Shown here in pieces: positions 39,001 through 51,000 of a stretch of 64,000 nucleotides of DNA (position 1 is the first letter of the stretch; every line of letters starts with the position of its first letter). A program made the position numbers and the translations under genes. The notes beneath the pieces were generated by a model. It searched no databases. It saw only the letters and a list, made by a program, of their open reading frames with translations, and was not told the DNA's origin. Source of the DNA: Boswellia sacra (lineage: Eukaryota > Streptophyta > Magnoliopsida > Sapindales > Burseraceae); the NCBI GenBank assembly GCA_013180625.2, contig SNVD02004691.1, forward strand, positions 62,001 to 126,000, given 5' to 3'.

Positions 39001-42000
39001 AATATCTACCGGAGTGGGACAAAGGGCCTTATAAAGAGAAGCGAGGCGGGGGACTAGGACTAAAAGCAAGCTAGTCTTCGCAGGCTTAGTTCACCAACAA
39101 ACGGGGTGTGGGCCAAGACGACAAAAGTTTTGATTCAACAACTGATATAAATAACCCTGAAAGGCAAACAAACTCAAACTGAATAAAATGACTAACGATG
39201 AAAGGAAAGGAGTCTCTCTTTCTAGAGTAGGAGATAGCTTGACATTTGGTCCCGTTTCGGTTGGTTGGTTCCAACTATCTCCTAGAAAGCCACGAGCCCT
39301 TCTTGGCTTACAAAGCTCGATCAACATCACTCACCGACCTTTGTGACGAAGTAGTCATAGTCATTCTGTTGTCTTTGTCCCACTCCTCTTATTGTCTGAG
39401 ACCAACCCCTAGAAGAGGACCGGGGAAGGAATCTCGTACGAAAACTCCGACCTATGGTTTAACAACAAAGTATGCGGAAGAAAGGACATCCACACCAAAG
39501 AAGTGAGCAGCATAGCAATCCCTCTTTGAGGATGGTGGGAGGGAAAGGGAAGCTCTATTCATGTGAAGGACATGGCGGCTTTAGTGCATTGCACTTTTGG
39601 TTGTAGTCATAAACTTTCTGGATAGCTCAGAAGATACTTGTTAACCTGCTAGACGACGTCAGAGTCCAGATAGACTGAACTCAATTGAAAGACGGAGCGC
39701 TAGCGTGCCCCCATAAGCAGTTCGGTTTGCATATGGCTCATCTTATAGCATAGTTAACAGTATGCTTGGACTTCTTCACAGCAATTCCCACCAAACTTTC
39801 AGACAAAAAGACAGCCTTTGCCATGGAAGCCTGCCCCTTGTCCTCGATGCCACAACTGTCTTCAGTTCTTCTTTATCTTTCTCACTTGCAGGACACTGAT
39901 TGGTATAGAGCGCAAATTGGCCTGCAAGTGGAGTAGTGATTGGTTTTGCCTTGCTTATGTTGAATCTCTCAAGCACATTTTCAACATATTTTTCTCTGCT
40001 AGTAGATCCAGCATATACTTCCGCTGCGAAATCTTTATGCTAACCTTTGCTTTGAGTGAGCCACTTCGATCCCTAGAAAGTCTCTCAGCTTTCCCAGGTC
40101 CTTTGTTTGAAAATGTCTATTGAGATCAGCCTTTGAGGCAAAAAGACCATCATCTTCAGTAATGAAAAAAAATATCATCGACATAAACAAGCAATGCGAT
40201 CGTCTCTCGGTCACTACATTTAAAAAAGACCGAATGGTCTACTTGACTTCGGTAGAAACCGAGTGAAGTTAGGGCTGTAGTCAATTTGTCGAACTTGGCC
40301 CGATAAGTTTGCTATAAAGCATAGATAGCCTTCCGTAATCTTCATACTTTCCGTGACTCTCTCTGAGCAACAAAGTCGAGGGGGTTACCCCTTCCTACCC
40401 CGACGCCCTCATCAGTTAGGTTTGAGGGAGGAAGGCATTTTTCACATCCAATTGGTGCAAGGGCAAGTTCCGGTTGGCTGATAGGCGGGGGATCCCATTC
40501 AGTCTCGTTCATATCCTTTATTATTTGATTTGAAGCCATAGGAGTGAAACTTTCATTCCACTTTATACTTAAAGAGAAACGCAACTTCAATCTCATATGC
40601 CAGAAAGGAAAGCCAATAGGTTAGCAGAAAGGTGTTTTCAAGCAATCAATCTTGCATTAGCTAACGGTTAAGTGATTGAAGTAATAATAAGTCAAGCTTT
40701 TGCCACAGGATGAGTCTTTCAAGGTAGCATTCACAGCGGATTCAATAGCTGCCTAAGAGCTTCTTTTAAAAAGCCTTTTCGTGCACAATAAACGATAGGA
40801 TTAATATCTCAAATCACCTTTATGTTTTGGCTTAATTACACCGAGAGTTATCGTTTGCAATTTTTATCATAAGCTACCCCTAACTTTTGAAAAAAAATCA
40901 CGGATAACCCTTCCATTAATTTGACCTTTAGATGACATCAGATTTTGTCCAAAACTATTGCAATTACCAAAATACCCTTCAAAAGAATTTTTCAAAGGGT
41001 TAAAATCATAGACCACCCCTATATTTTGGCTTAATTACACTCAGAGTCATCATTTGCAATTTTTGTCATAGGCTATCCCTAACTTTTAAAAAGAATCATG
41101 GATCACCCTTCTATTAGTTTGAGTAAAGCTCGTAATCTTGGACCTCTTTCGCTGAAATGTCTTCATTTTCACTCATTAAAAAAAAAGTATTATTTATTGA
41201 AAATTATTTCAAATACTCTTAATTCAATTTTCAAGTAAAGAACACATAATGCAAAAGAAATCCAGATCAAAAATCTCAAAAAAATACTTTTATTTTGAAA
41301 ATCCTGAAAACACATAATGGTGGTGAGTTGCTCTGCTAAGGAGTAGTGAAAAGCTTTTTTTTTCCACTTTATGTGTTTATATGAAGTGATATTTATTTTC
41401 ACTTTATATGTGTTTACATAAACTGCAAAAATTTTGGATGGAAATCTGACGTCATCTTATGGTCAAACTAATAGAAGGGTACTTCATAATTATTTTTTCA
41501 AAAGTTATGGGTAGGTAATGACAAAAATTGCAAACGTTGACTCTAGGTGTGATTAAGGCAAAACATAAGGGTGGTCTATGATATTAATCCATTTATATAT
41601 GTTGACTCCCACTTTGCATGTTGACTTTTCCTGTTATTTTACTATTTTAACCCTGCTATTTTTTCTTATTTACGAACATCTAACAGAGTTTTTAATGGAA
41701 GGATGGTCCACGATTTTTTTACGAAAGTTAGGAGTAGCCTGTGACAAAAATTACAAACGATGACTCTGGGTGTAATTAGACCAAAACATAGGGGTGGTTT
41801 GTGATATTAACCCTAAACGATAAGAAGCAAGAAAAACTAAAACCATCTCTTCTCTTCCTTTAGTGAATTGCCCATCGAGATGAGAAACTATTTGTTGAGG
41901 AGTTGGCTAGGCTAGACATTAATGGTATCGTCAACAATCGGGCTAAGCCCATTCAATGTGAGCTTTAGAAAACTACTAGTCCTCATTGGGCCCGGAAAGC

Positions 42001-45000
42001 ATCTAATAAGTGCACCCAACTTTTTTCCAACATCTAGGGAATCGCACTAAGAGCGAATTCATCCATATATAGAATAGCCACTCAGTCCCTTGTGCATAGG
42101 ATTTGTCCTCTACTGTAATTAGTAACTAGCAACCAGCCCTGCTATGCGAACTGAAAGGGCGGCGCATGGGCAAAGGCTAAGCAGAGTCAGAGCAAGGCAA
42201 TGAACATTGACATACTTCACTAAATCAGTTTGATCTGTCTAAACGGTGCTTGTTGCGGGTAATTTTTATTTTTGTCCAATCCCAACCTCATCGGACATTA
42301 ACATTGATACAGTTTAGGCAACTTTCAGTCCTGGGAAAGGAAGGTTAGGTGAAATCCCGTTCGTAGATTAAGTATGTCAGTTCCTTCCTCAAGGAGCGAT
42401 AGCCACTCGACTGAAAGCTATTAAAAAAGAAGTACTGATGAACCATCAATCAGTAATTTGAGCCTGGATGGTCAGTTTTGAAGCAAGGCTGCTATAACAA
42501 ATAGTTAGTAAGGTCAATCGTTGTTGGCTTTGGCATTTGATGAAGCTCACAAATTTTAAAGAACCCATGCCCACCACGGACGATCATTATTCGGATCTTG
42601 TTTTTACCCATTCTGTCTTCCTTCGTTCCCTATCGTTCCCGCTCCTCTAAGCTCCAGGTTAATGGTTTGGACTGACGTTCCAGTTGTGACATCAACAAGT
42701 GGTTTGCCAAGGAAGGGGTGGAGCTGGTTTAGTGGCCTGAAAGAGCAGGGCCAACTAGCATGGGTGCCTAGGCGGCTATGTCAAGGTGTAGTTAGAGCCC
42801 GTGTAGGCACAGGGTGGGTAAACAAACCCAATCGCTATCTTTCCAGATAGGAGTAATAATATGATACATTGGTGGAACCAAGAAGATAGAGTGGATCGAT
42901 ATTTATTCTCTATATCATTTAATAAAATAAATTTATTACATTACAGGATTCTTCCTATATCAATTGTACATTGAAACAACATAATCGTTCTCACGTAGCG
43001 ATCGCATCTTCTTAGCAATCCTACGGAAAGCTCTCACTCCTCGAGGAAGAAGGAAGCTGATAATTTGATAGGATCTGGTTACACTCGCATAGACTCTCAC
43101 AAAGGCTTTAGCAGAGTTTAGGAATTAAAATGGATTAGAGATAGTAAGCAGAGCGGGTTGAAGATGAAAATTAGAAGTTTATTGGAGTATTTGGTAGGAA
43201 ATCTGAGAGTCTTGCCAACTCTCCCAAGAGAAACAATTCTCACAAAATTACTCAAATGATCACTCCCTTTTCTGCTCTCTCTCCTCCCCTTATATTCTCC
43301 AACTAACTCTCCCCCCTCCAACTCAGCAACTAACTTCCAAACTTATTTGGAAACAGAAAACAAAATAAGAAAAATAAAAATAAGCATTTCCCTCCCTGCC
43401 CTTCACACAGGTCTTATCACCTAACTAATAAGGAAAACTATAAATTACATTAAATAAATAAATCTCATCAATGTAATATATATTTCTCCTTATCATCTAG
43501 GATTTCCTATTTATTTAAAAGAGGGAAAATATTCTAGGTTTATTTTGTGTTTATCTCTCTCCTATTTTATCTCTTAGGATTGTACTATAAGTTTCATAGT
43601 TTTTTCCTCCTATTAATATAGAAAAGTTTTATTCTCAACATCGTATCTTACGTTCTCTTTTCTTAAAAAAATTAAAAAAAAAACGAAATTAAAAATTTCC
43701 AAACCTTAACTCGTCCTTGCCTAGAGAGCCGCCATCCACCTCTGATCGGTGGTTATTGTCACCGCCCATCGCATTCAGTTCCCTGGTTGTCGATGTTCAA
43801 AACCCCCCTCGTTGTTGAGAAATGATGCCGAAAAAGTTCATGTCCAGGTCGTGTTTTCTTATAGCCAAAACGTCTCTCTCTAAGTATCATTAAGCCAATC
43901 TTGTGGTGTTGCATGGACTCTCCTAGTTATTCACTCATCGGGGCTTTAACGTTGTGGTTCAAACTTCTTTTTTGGCCAGAAAATGCTGTTTCATGTCCAG
44001 GTCGTGTTTTCTTATACCAAAACGTCTCTCTCTAAGTATCATTAAGCCAATCTTGTGGTGTTGCATGGTCTCTCCTAGTTATTCACTCATTGGGGCTTTA
44101 GTGTTGCGGTCCAGACTTCTTTTTTGAATTTTTTTTTTCTTCTTTATGGATATTTGTGGTATTTTGTTTGGAAGATCTTTTGTGTTTGGAGTTCCCATGG
44201 TATCTCAATAGTCCTCTAGTCCTCCTAGAGTGGGTGGTTTCATCATAGTAGTTAAGTTGACTGACTCAAATTGCAAGTAATGGGCGAAAACCGCAACCAA
44301 GTATTTGATTGGCCAAGGGAAACATCATTATCTGACTCAAGATCCTCCATCTTCTGATTCAAAGGAGTCTGCTAAATGGGTTCAATAAGACAACATGGTC
44401 ATTACATGGTTGTGGAAGAGTATGGAACCATGGATGGCTGCTACTGTCATATGGGTTGAGACAACAAAGGAATTATAGGACTCTTCAACCAAGGTATGGT
44501 CAATCTCAGAATGTTGCTAACATCTTGGATGGCCAAGTATTTGATTGGCCAAGGGAAACATCATTATCTGACTCAAGATCCTCCATCTTCTAATTCAAAG
44601 GAGTCTGCTAAATGGGTTCAAGAAGACAACATGGTCATTACATGGTTGTGGAAGAGTATGGAACCATGGATGGCTGCTACTGTCATATGGGTTGAGACAA
44701 CAAAGGAATTATAGGACTCTTCAACCTAGGTATGGTCAATCTCAGAATGTTGCTAACATCTTTGATTCGTATTCAACCTTATTTTCTTGTCAACAAGGCG
44801 TTAAAACATTGAGTGAACACTTTGGAGTGATAGAAGGATTGATGAATGAAATTAATTCATATCATCCTATTACTAACGATGTTGAGGAAGGAAAGAAGCA
44901 ACGAGAAGCAATTTTTGTGGTTAAATTTTTATCTAGTTTGAACCATGTTTATGATAGTGCTAAACATAACATTTTGAATGAGAAAAGTCTTCCAAACATT

Positions 45001-48000
45001 AAAGAAGTTTATGTTACTCTTCAATGGTTACCTTCCTCCCAAACTTATCAAGAAGCCTATGCTTTAGCCGCTTCTGGAGCAAGAGGAAGAGGGTCATTTT
45101 CTGGAAAAGGTTGAGGATGTAGGAGAGGTTGTGGTGGTCATAGTCCTTGCTCTCGTTGTGGTAGACTTAATCACCCCTCAGAGAAATGTTTGGACAAGTT
45201 TGGCAAACTTGAATGGGCTAATCAAAGTTCTTGTGGACATCCAATTTCTAATCATACTTCTGGTCCTCCAGTTCTGCCACTTCAGCAATCTGACAAGGCT
45301 TCTGTTCAAGGTGTATCTCTAACCAATAAGTCTGTTGCCTCTACTTCTATTGTTCCACCAAGAATGCCTAATGCGTTTTCGTCTTCTTCCAAGTCCATTT
45401 AATGGATAATTGATTTTGGAGCGTCTTCTCACATGATTGGCAAAAAGTTTCTGTCTCAATCTTTTTCTTCTTCACATAAACAGTGTTTTATATTTTTATC
45501 TAATGGTTCACAATCCCATATAAATGGATCTGGCATTGTGTCCTACTTCTCATCTTCACGTCATTGGTTTTATATGTTCCCCAATTTCCAGTTAATCTTC
45601 TTTCTATTAGTCAACTTACTAAGCAATTTAATTGTTCCATCACATTTTTTCGTCTTATTGTGTTTCCGAGGATCTTGGTACAAAGAAGATGACTGGTGAA
45701 GGACATGAACAAAATGGGATTTATCATCTGTCTGAGCCTATTGCTTCGTCTCCACAAGCTCTTTCTACCTGTGTCTACTGAGCAGTGGCATTATCGTTTA
45801 CGTCATTCTTCAAGTCGTCTACTACATAGTATGGGTATTTTAGTTACAAATAAATTCGAGGGTGAGTCGTGTCAATTAGGAAAGCATTATCATTCTAGTT
45901 TTCCTAGTAGAGTTAATAAGATTACAATCAAATGACTTGATTTGGTTCATTCTGATGTGTGGGGACCTTGTAAGGTTAATAATGGTCATGGTTTTCAATA
46001 TTTTGTAACACTTATTGATGACCATTCTAGAACTATTTGGTTGTATTTATTGAAAGTCCGATCTAAGGTTCCTCAAAAGTTTCACTAATTTTATAATGAA
46101 ATAAACAATCAGTTAACATTTCAATTAAAGCTTTACGTTCGGACAATGCATTGGAATACACTTCTTCTTTTCTATCTCATTTTTGCAATTCTAATGGCAT
46201 CTTGCATTAAACCTCATGCTCTTACACTCCACAACAGACATTGCATGTCCTACTTCTCATCTTCACTTGTCATCTGTTTTATATGTTTCTCAATTTCCAG
46301 TTAATCTTCTTTTTGTTAGTCAACTTATAAAGCAATTTAATTGTTCCATCACATTTTTCCCGTCTTATTGTGTTTTCCAGGATCTTGGTACAAGGAAGAC
46401 GAATAGTGAAGGACATGAACAAAGTTGGGTTTATCATCTGTCTAAGCCCATTGCGTCGTCTCCACAAGCTCTTTCTACCTTTTTGTCTCCTGAGCAGTGG
46501 CAACCATCGTTTGGGTCATCCTTCAAGTCATCTACTTCATAGTATGGGTATTTCAATTACAAATAAATTTGAGTGTGAGTCGTGTCAATTAGGAAAACAT
46601 CATCGTTCTAGTTTTCCTAGTAGAGTCAATAAGATTAGAACCAAACGATGTGATTTGGTTCACTCTGATGTGTGTAGATCTTGTAAGGTTACTAATGGTC
46701 ATGGTTTTTGATACTTTGTAACATTTATTGATAACCATTCTCGAACTACTTGGTTGTATTTATTGAAAGTCCGATCTGAGGTTGCTCATAAGTTTCAATC
46801 ATTTTATAATTAAAAAAACAAGCAGTTTAGCATTTCAATTAAAGTTTTACGTTTAGACAATGCATTAGAATACACTTTTCTTTTTTATCACATTTTTTGC
46901 AAATCTAATGGCATCTTGCATCAAACCTCATGCTTTTACACTCCACAACAGACAGTGTGTGTCCTACTTCTCATCTTTACTTGTCATCTGTTTTATATGT
47001 TTCTCGATTTCTAGTTAATCTTCTTTCTGTTAGTCAACTTACAAAGTAATTTAATTGTTTTGTCACATTTTTCCCATCTTGCATCAAACCTCATGTTTTT
47101 ACACTCCACAACAGACAGTGTGTGTCCTACTTCTCATCTTTACTTGTCATCTGTTTTATATGTTTCTCGATTTCTAGTTAATCTTCTTTCTGTTAGTCAA
47201 CTTACAAAGTAATTTAATTGTTTTGTCACATTTTTCCCGTCTTATTGTGTTTTCCAGGATCTTGGTACGAGGAAAACGATTGGCTAAGTACATGAACCAA
47301 AAGGGCTTTATCATCTGCCTGAGCCTATTGTGTTGTCTCCACAACTCTTTCTACCTCTGCTTCTCCTAAGTAGTGGAATTATTGTTTAGGTCATCCTTCA
47401 AGTCGTCTACTTCATAGTATGGATATTTCAGTTACAAATAAACTCGAGTGTGAGTCGTGTCAGTTAGGAAAGCACTATCGTTCTAGTTTTCCTAGTAGAG
47501 TCAATAAGATTAGAACCAAACGATTTGATTTGGTGATTTGGTTCACTCTGATGTGTGAGGACCTTGTAAGGTTACTAATGGTCATGGTTTCGATATTTTG
47601 TAACATTTATTGATGACCATTCTATAACTACTTGGTTGTATTTATTGAAAGTCCGATATGAGGTTTCTCATAAGTTTCAATTATTTTATAATGACATAAA
47701 CAATCAGTTTAGCATTTCAATTAAAGTTTTATGTTCTAACAATGCATTAGAATACACTTCTTCTTTTTCATCTCGTTTTTGCAATTTTGATGGCATCTTG
47801 CATCGAACCTTTTTTTTTGGAAAAATTGCATCGAACCTCATGCTCTTACACTCCACAACAGAATGGAGTAGCTGAAAGAAAGAATAGACATGTGTTAAAT
47901 GTTGCCCACACCTTATTATATCATATGAAGTTATCGGCTCCGCAGAATGTTCCTTTAGGTGATATCCCAAATTTTGTTCCATCCTCTACTCAAGAATCTT

Positions 48001-51000
48001 CTTCCAATCCAGATTTTGTTCCTATGCTAGATCCATGAGATCTTGACATCCCGATTGCTCTTTGAAGAAAGATATTCATACCACTCAAAAGTACCCAATT
48101 TTTAATTGTCTCCTTTGATGGTTTATCTTCCTATTTTCAAACTTTTTCTGTGTTTGTCCGTGGTTCCTTCCTAATAATTATCAGCAGGCATTAGCTCATT
48201 CTGGTTGGCAAAAAGCTATGGAAGAGGAGATGTCAGCTCTTTGTAGTCGTGGTACTTGGGCCTTACAACTGTTACCCAGTGGTAAAGAAATTGAAATGTT
48301 AAAAGCACAGTTGGTTGCCAGAGGCTATACACAAACTTAATAGGGTTAATTATCTCTCGACTCTCCAATTGCCAGACTTAATTCCGTACACATCTTGATC
48401 TCTTTAGCTATTTTCTACGATTGGCCTCTTTTCCAACATAATGTGAAAAATACATTTTGTATGATAATCTGCATGAAGAGGTCTATATGGAGCAACCACC
48501 AGGGTTGTTGCTCAAGGGAAGTCACAGCTAGTTTGTAAATTGAAGAAAGTTATTTATGAGTTGAAGTAATCTCCACGGGCTTGGTTTGAAAAGCTTAGTG
48601 GAGTGTTGTTGTCCATTGAGTTCAAGCGCTGTCAATCTGATTCTGTGTTTGTTAAGAAAATTGATGCAGGAATTTGTAACTCTGGTAGTGTATGTGGATG
48701 ATATCATTATGATTAGAAGTGATTCTAATGGAATTGAATATGTAAAACAACAGTTAAGATACAATTTCATACTAAAGATTTTTGCAAACTACGATATTTC
48801 CTCGATATTGAAGTTGCATGAAGTAAAAAAATGCTTGTTTTTTATCAGAGAAAGTATGTCTAAGACCTGCTTGTTGAAATAGGGATATTAGGATCCAAAC
48901 CAATTGAGACTTCTATAGACCCTAATATAGTCATAGATAATAAAAGTAGTTCAGAATTTAAAGATAAAAAGAGATATAGAAGTCTTGTTATTAGGTTGAT
49001 TTATCTTACTATCACTCGACCTGATATCAAATTTGCAGTTGGAATTGTTAGTCAGTATATGCAAAATCCAAGGAAAATTCAATGGGAAGCTGTGTAGAAT
49101 TCTACGTTACCTCAAAACAATCTGTTAGTAAATGGGTGTTCTACAAAAAAGAGAAAGACTTGATATAAGCAGTTATTCAAATGCTGATTGGGCTGGTTCA
49201 AAATTTGATAGAAAATCTACTAGTGGATATTGCAGCTATTTGGGAGGAAACCTTGTCACATGAAAGAGTAAAAAAATAAAACATGGTTGCCAGATCTAAT
49301 GCAGAATCTGAATATCATGCTAAAGCTCATACAACTTGTGCGATTATTTGGGTGAAAAATTTCCTAGATGAGCTTGGAGTGACTGTTAAAACACCCACAA
49401 TGATGTTTTGCAATAATGTTGCAACTCCCTCCATTGTTGATAACCCTGTTTTTCATGGAAGGACAAAAAATATTGAAGTTGATTGTTATTTTATTAGAGA
49501 AGCAGTAATGTCTAGAGCAATTGTCATGTCTTATGTTAAATTTAAAGATCAAGTTGCAGACATTTTTACTAAAGCTGTGCAAAGAGAGACTTTCATTCAT
49601 CTTTGTTGCAAGTTAGGCATAGATGATATCTATTCTCCAACTTGAGGGGGAGTGTTAAGTTTTATTTCAATATTACATAACCTATATTTGCCCTTATCGT
49701 CTAGGATCTCCTATTTATCTAAAAGAGGGAAAATACCCTAGGTTTATTTTGTGTTTATCTCTTTCCTATTTTGTCTCCTAGGATTGTACTATAAATTTCA
49801 TAGTTTTTTCCTCCTATCAATACAGAAAACTTTTATTCTCAACAATAGGAATGCAGATTAGGGATATAAGGTTATTTGTTTACTTCTAATATCAGGAGAT
49901 ATCCTTTTCAGGTTGGACATTATGTAGGTTCTTTTCTGTTTGAATCATAAATGGCTCATAAATTTGAAGCTGGGAACATTAAATATATGACAAAAATTAA
50001 CAGCACAGATCATATAATTTAATCACTTGATTTCCTATACGCTAAAAATTATATGACTAATAGCTGGTGGATAAGTTAAAGTAACATACTTTCTGCTCTG
50101 CAAACTATTTAGCTCTGCTTGAATTTCTTCCATAGTTCTGACACCTTGTCCTCGAGAATCAAGCACATACTCCAAATCTTCAACTTGCTTTTGCCAGCTT
50201 TGAATTTCTTGGAAGAGTCTGTCAGCAGTTTCAACAGGCTGCATCAAGGCTTCTACCGATTCCTTATCGGCCTTTATTTGGGCTAAAACACCTAAGACCT
50301 TAAATAAAAAAAGGTCTACATAGTCAAAATTAAATAATCATCACATGCCTTATTGACATATTGTTTATAATACAAAAGGGAATGATACTTGAATGCAAAG
50401 AAATTTTGATCAGAAGGAAGCATAATATACACCAGGCTCAAATATTAATATTGGTCCCTTGATAACTTAAGCTTTGGGACATGTGGTTATCTAAAATAGT
50501 TTTAAAGCTAAAGAACTTGGGTTCAAATCCTCTAAATGTCACATATTTGTACCTGTATTTCTATCTACCTGGTGTATTTCATATGAAGGTTTGGATTTGG
50601 TTTTGTCTAGTCACATTCCATGTGACTAGGCATGTAGACTCAAATATAAAGTTAGGGCTCTTACTAGATAGTTTAAGCTTTTGAATGAAGTGACTATTTA
50701 AAATTATAGCCATTACATCGTTAACTTAGCACAACCACAACTCAATAGTGCCTGATCTTGGTCAATTTTTGGTAGGCAGCACAGGACAATGCTCTTTACC
50801 ATTCATTCTTTTAAGGGGACAGGATGTTCTTTTAGGCAACAGATACCATTTCATTCCCTATAGCACCAACCTAGACCATCTTAAAAGATGCTCCTATTGA
50901 GCTTATAGCCCATCTGAACTGAGCCTAAACACTCCCACACATTCACATCAAGGCTCTAAATGAGCATGAAATTCATCTTAAAGGTGGTTTGTTTTTCAAT

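Larger units (their letters stand above)
38201..43419. mobile_element. 5.2-kb block bounded by two inverted LTRs, inserted in copia B's 5' LTR
   Basis: Left LTR 38201-38553 starts TGATAGACCTGTG and ends GATCCTATCA; right LTR 43066-43419 is the same sequence inverted, ending CACAGGTCTTATCA. Both flanks carry CCTAA (38196-38200 and 43420-43424), a perfect 5-bp duplication that interrupts copia B's LTR. So the whole block integrated as one unit with LTR tips at both ends. The LTR is a relative of the gypsy LTR at 52270 (same TGATAG...GGATCCTATCA tips). About 35 bp inside each LTR are also inverted copies (AATTATCAGCTTC), perhaps a decayed primer site. The interior has no gypsy genes. It has an organelle-like texture, an old copia fragment and a MULE. 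Confidence 0.8.
36296..43470 (-). mobile_element. Copia element B, inserted in the 5' LTR of copia A
   Basis: Minus-strand Ty1/copia element. 3' LTR at 36296-36478 (183 bp) with polypurine tract complement TTCTCCCTCAA next to it. The 5' LTR is split into 38065-38200 and 43425-43470, together 182 bp. Both sides carry ATGTA (36291-36295 and 43471-43475), a perfect 5-bp duplication inside copia A's LTR. LTR ends TGTTGA...CAACA resemble those of copia A, so the two are relatives. The interior is short (36479-38064), with only reverse transcriptase and RNase H pieces. Confidence 0.88.
44284..49645 (+). pseudogene. Copia A gag-pol, heavily broken
   Basis: Order: gag (44284-45200) with [17 protein letters not shown] and zinc knuckle [14 protein letters not shown] at 45148-45189; protease site [10 protein letters not shown] near 45405, where the usual DSGAS has phenylalanine; an integrase zinc/pre-core region in three long copies plus a short one; the late integrase motif [12 protein letters not shown] near 47865; reverse transcriptase with VYVDDIIM near 48690; [20 protein letters not shown]; and RNase [18 protein letters not shown] to [19 protein letters not shown] (49283-49645). 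There are many stops and frame changes. The RNase H end is the best preserved part. Confidence 0.85.
36269..49844 (+). mobile_element. Copia element A (outer member of the nest), split by later insertions
   Basis: Plus-strand Ty1/copia element in the RAD50 intron. 3' LTR is 49653-49844 (192 bp, TGTTAAG...TCTCAACA), preceded by the polypurine tract TTGAGGGGGAG. The 5' LTR is cut in two: 36269-36295 (27 bp) and 43476-43640 (165 bp), total 192 bp, equal to the 3' LTR. Flanks are ATAGA (36264-36268) and ATAGG (49845-49849), a 5-bp duplication with one mismatch. The interior (43641-49652) has gag, protease, integrase, reverse transcriptase and RNase H remnants with many stops and three tandem duplications. 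It was the first insertion of the nest. Confidence 0.88.

Noticed and set aside
39246..39506. Plus-strand frames in the inverted-LTR block as genes
   Set aside because: Short, unrelated to any family I know, and the region has stops in all frames every few hundred bases.
45537..47860. CRISPR-like array
   Set aside because: The repeats are long coding segments of a copia integrase region, not short repeats with unique spacers.
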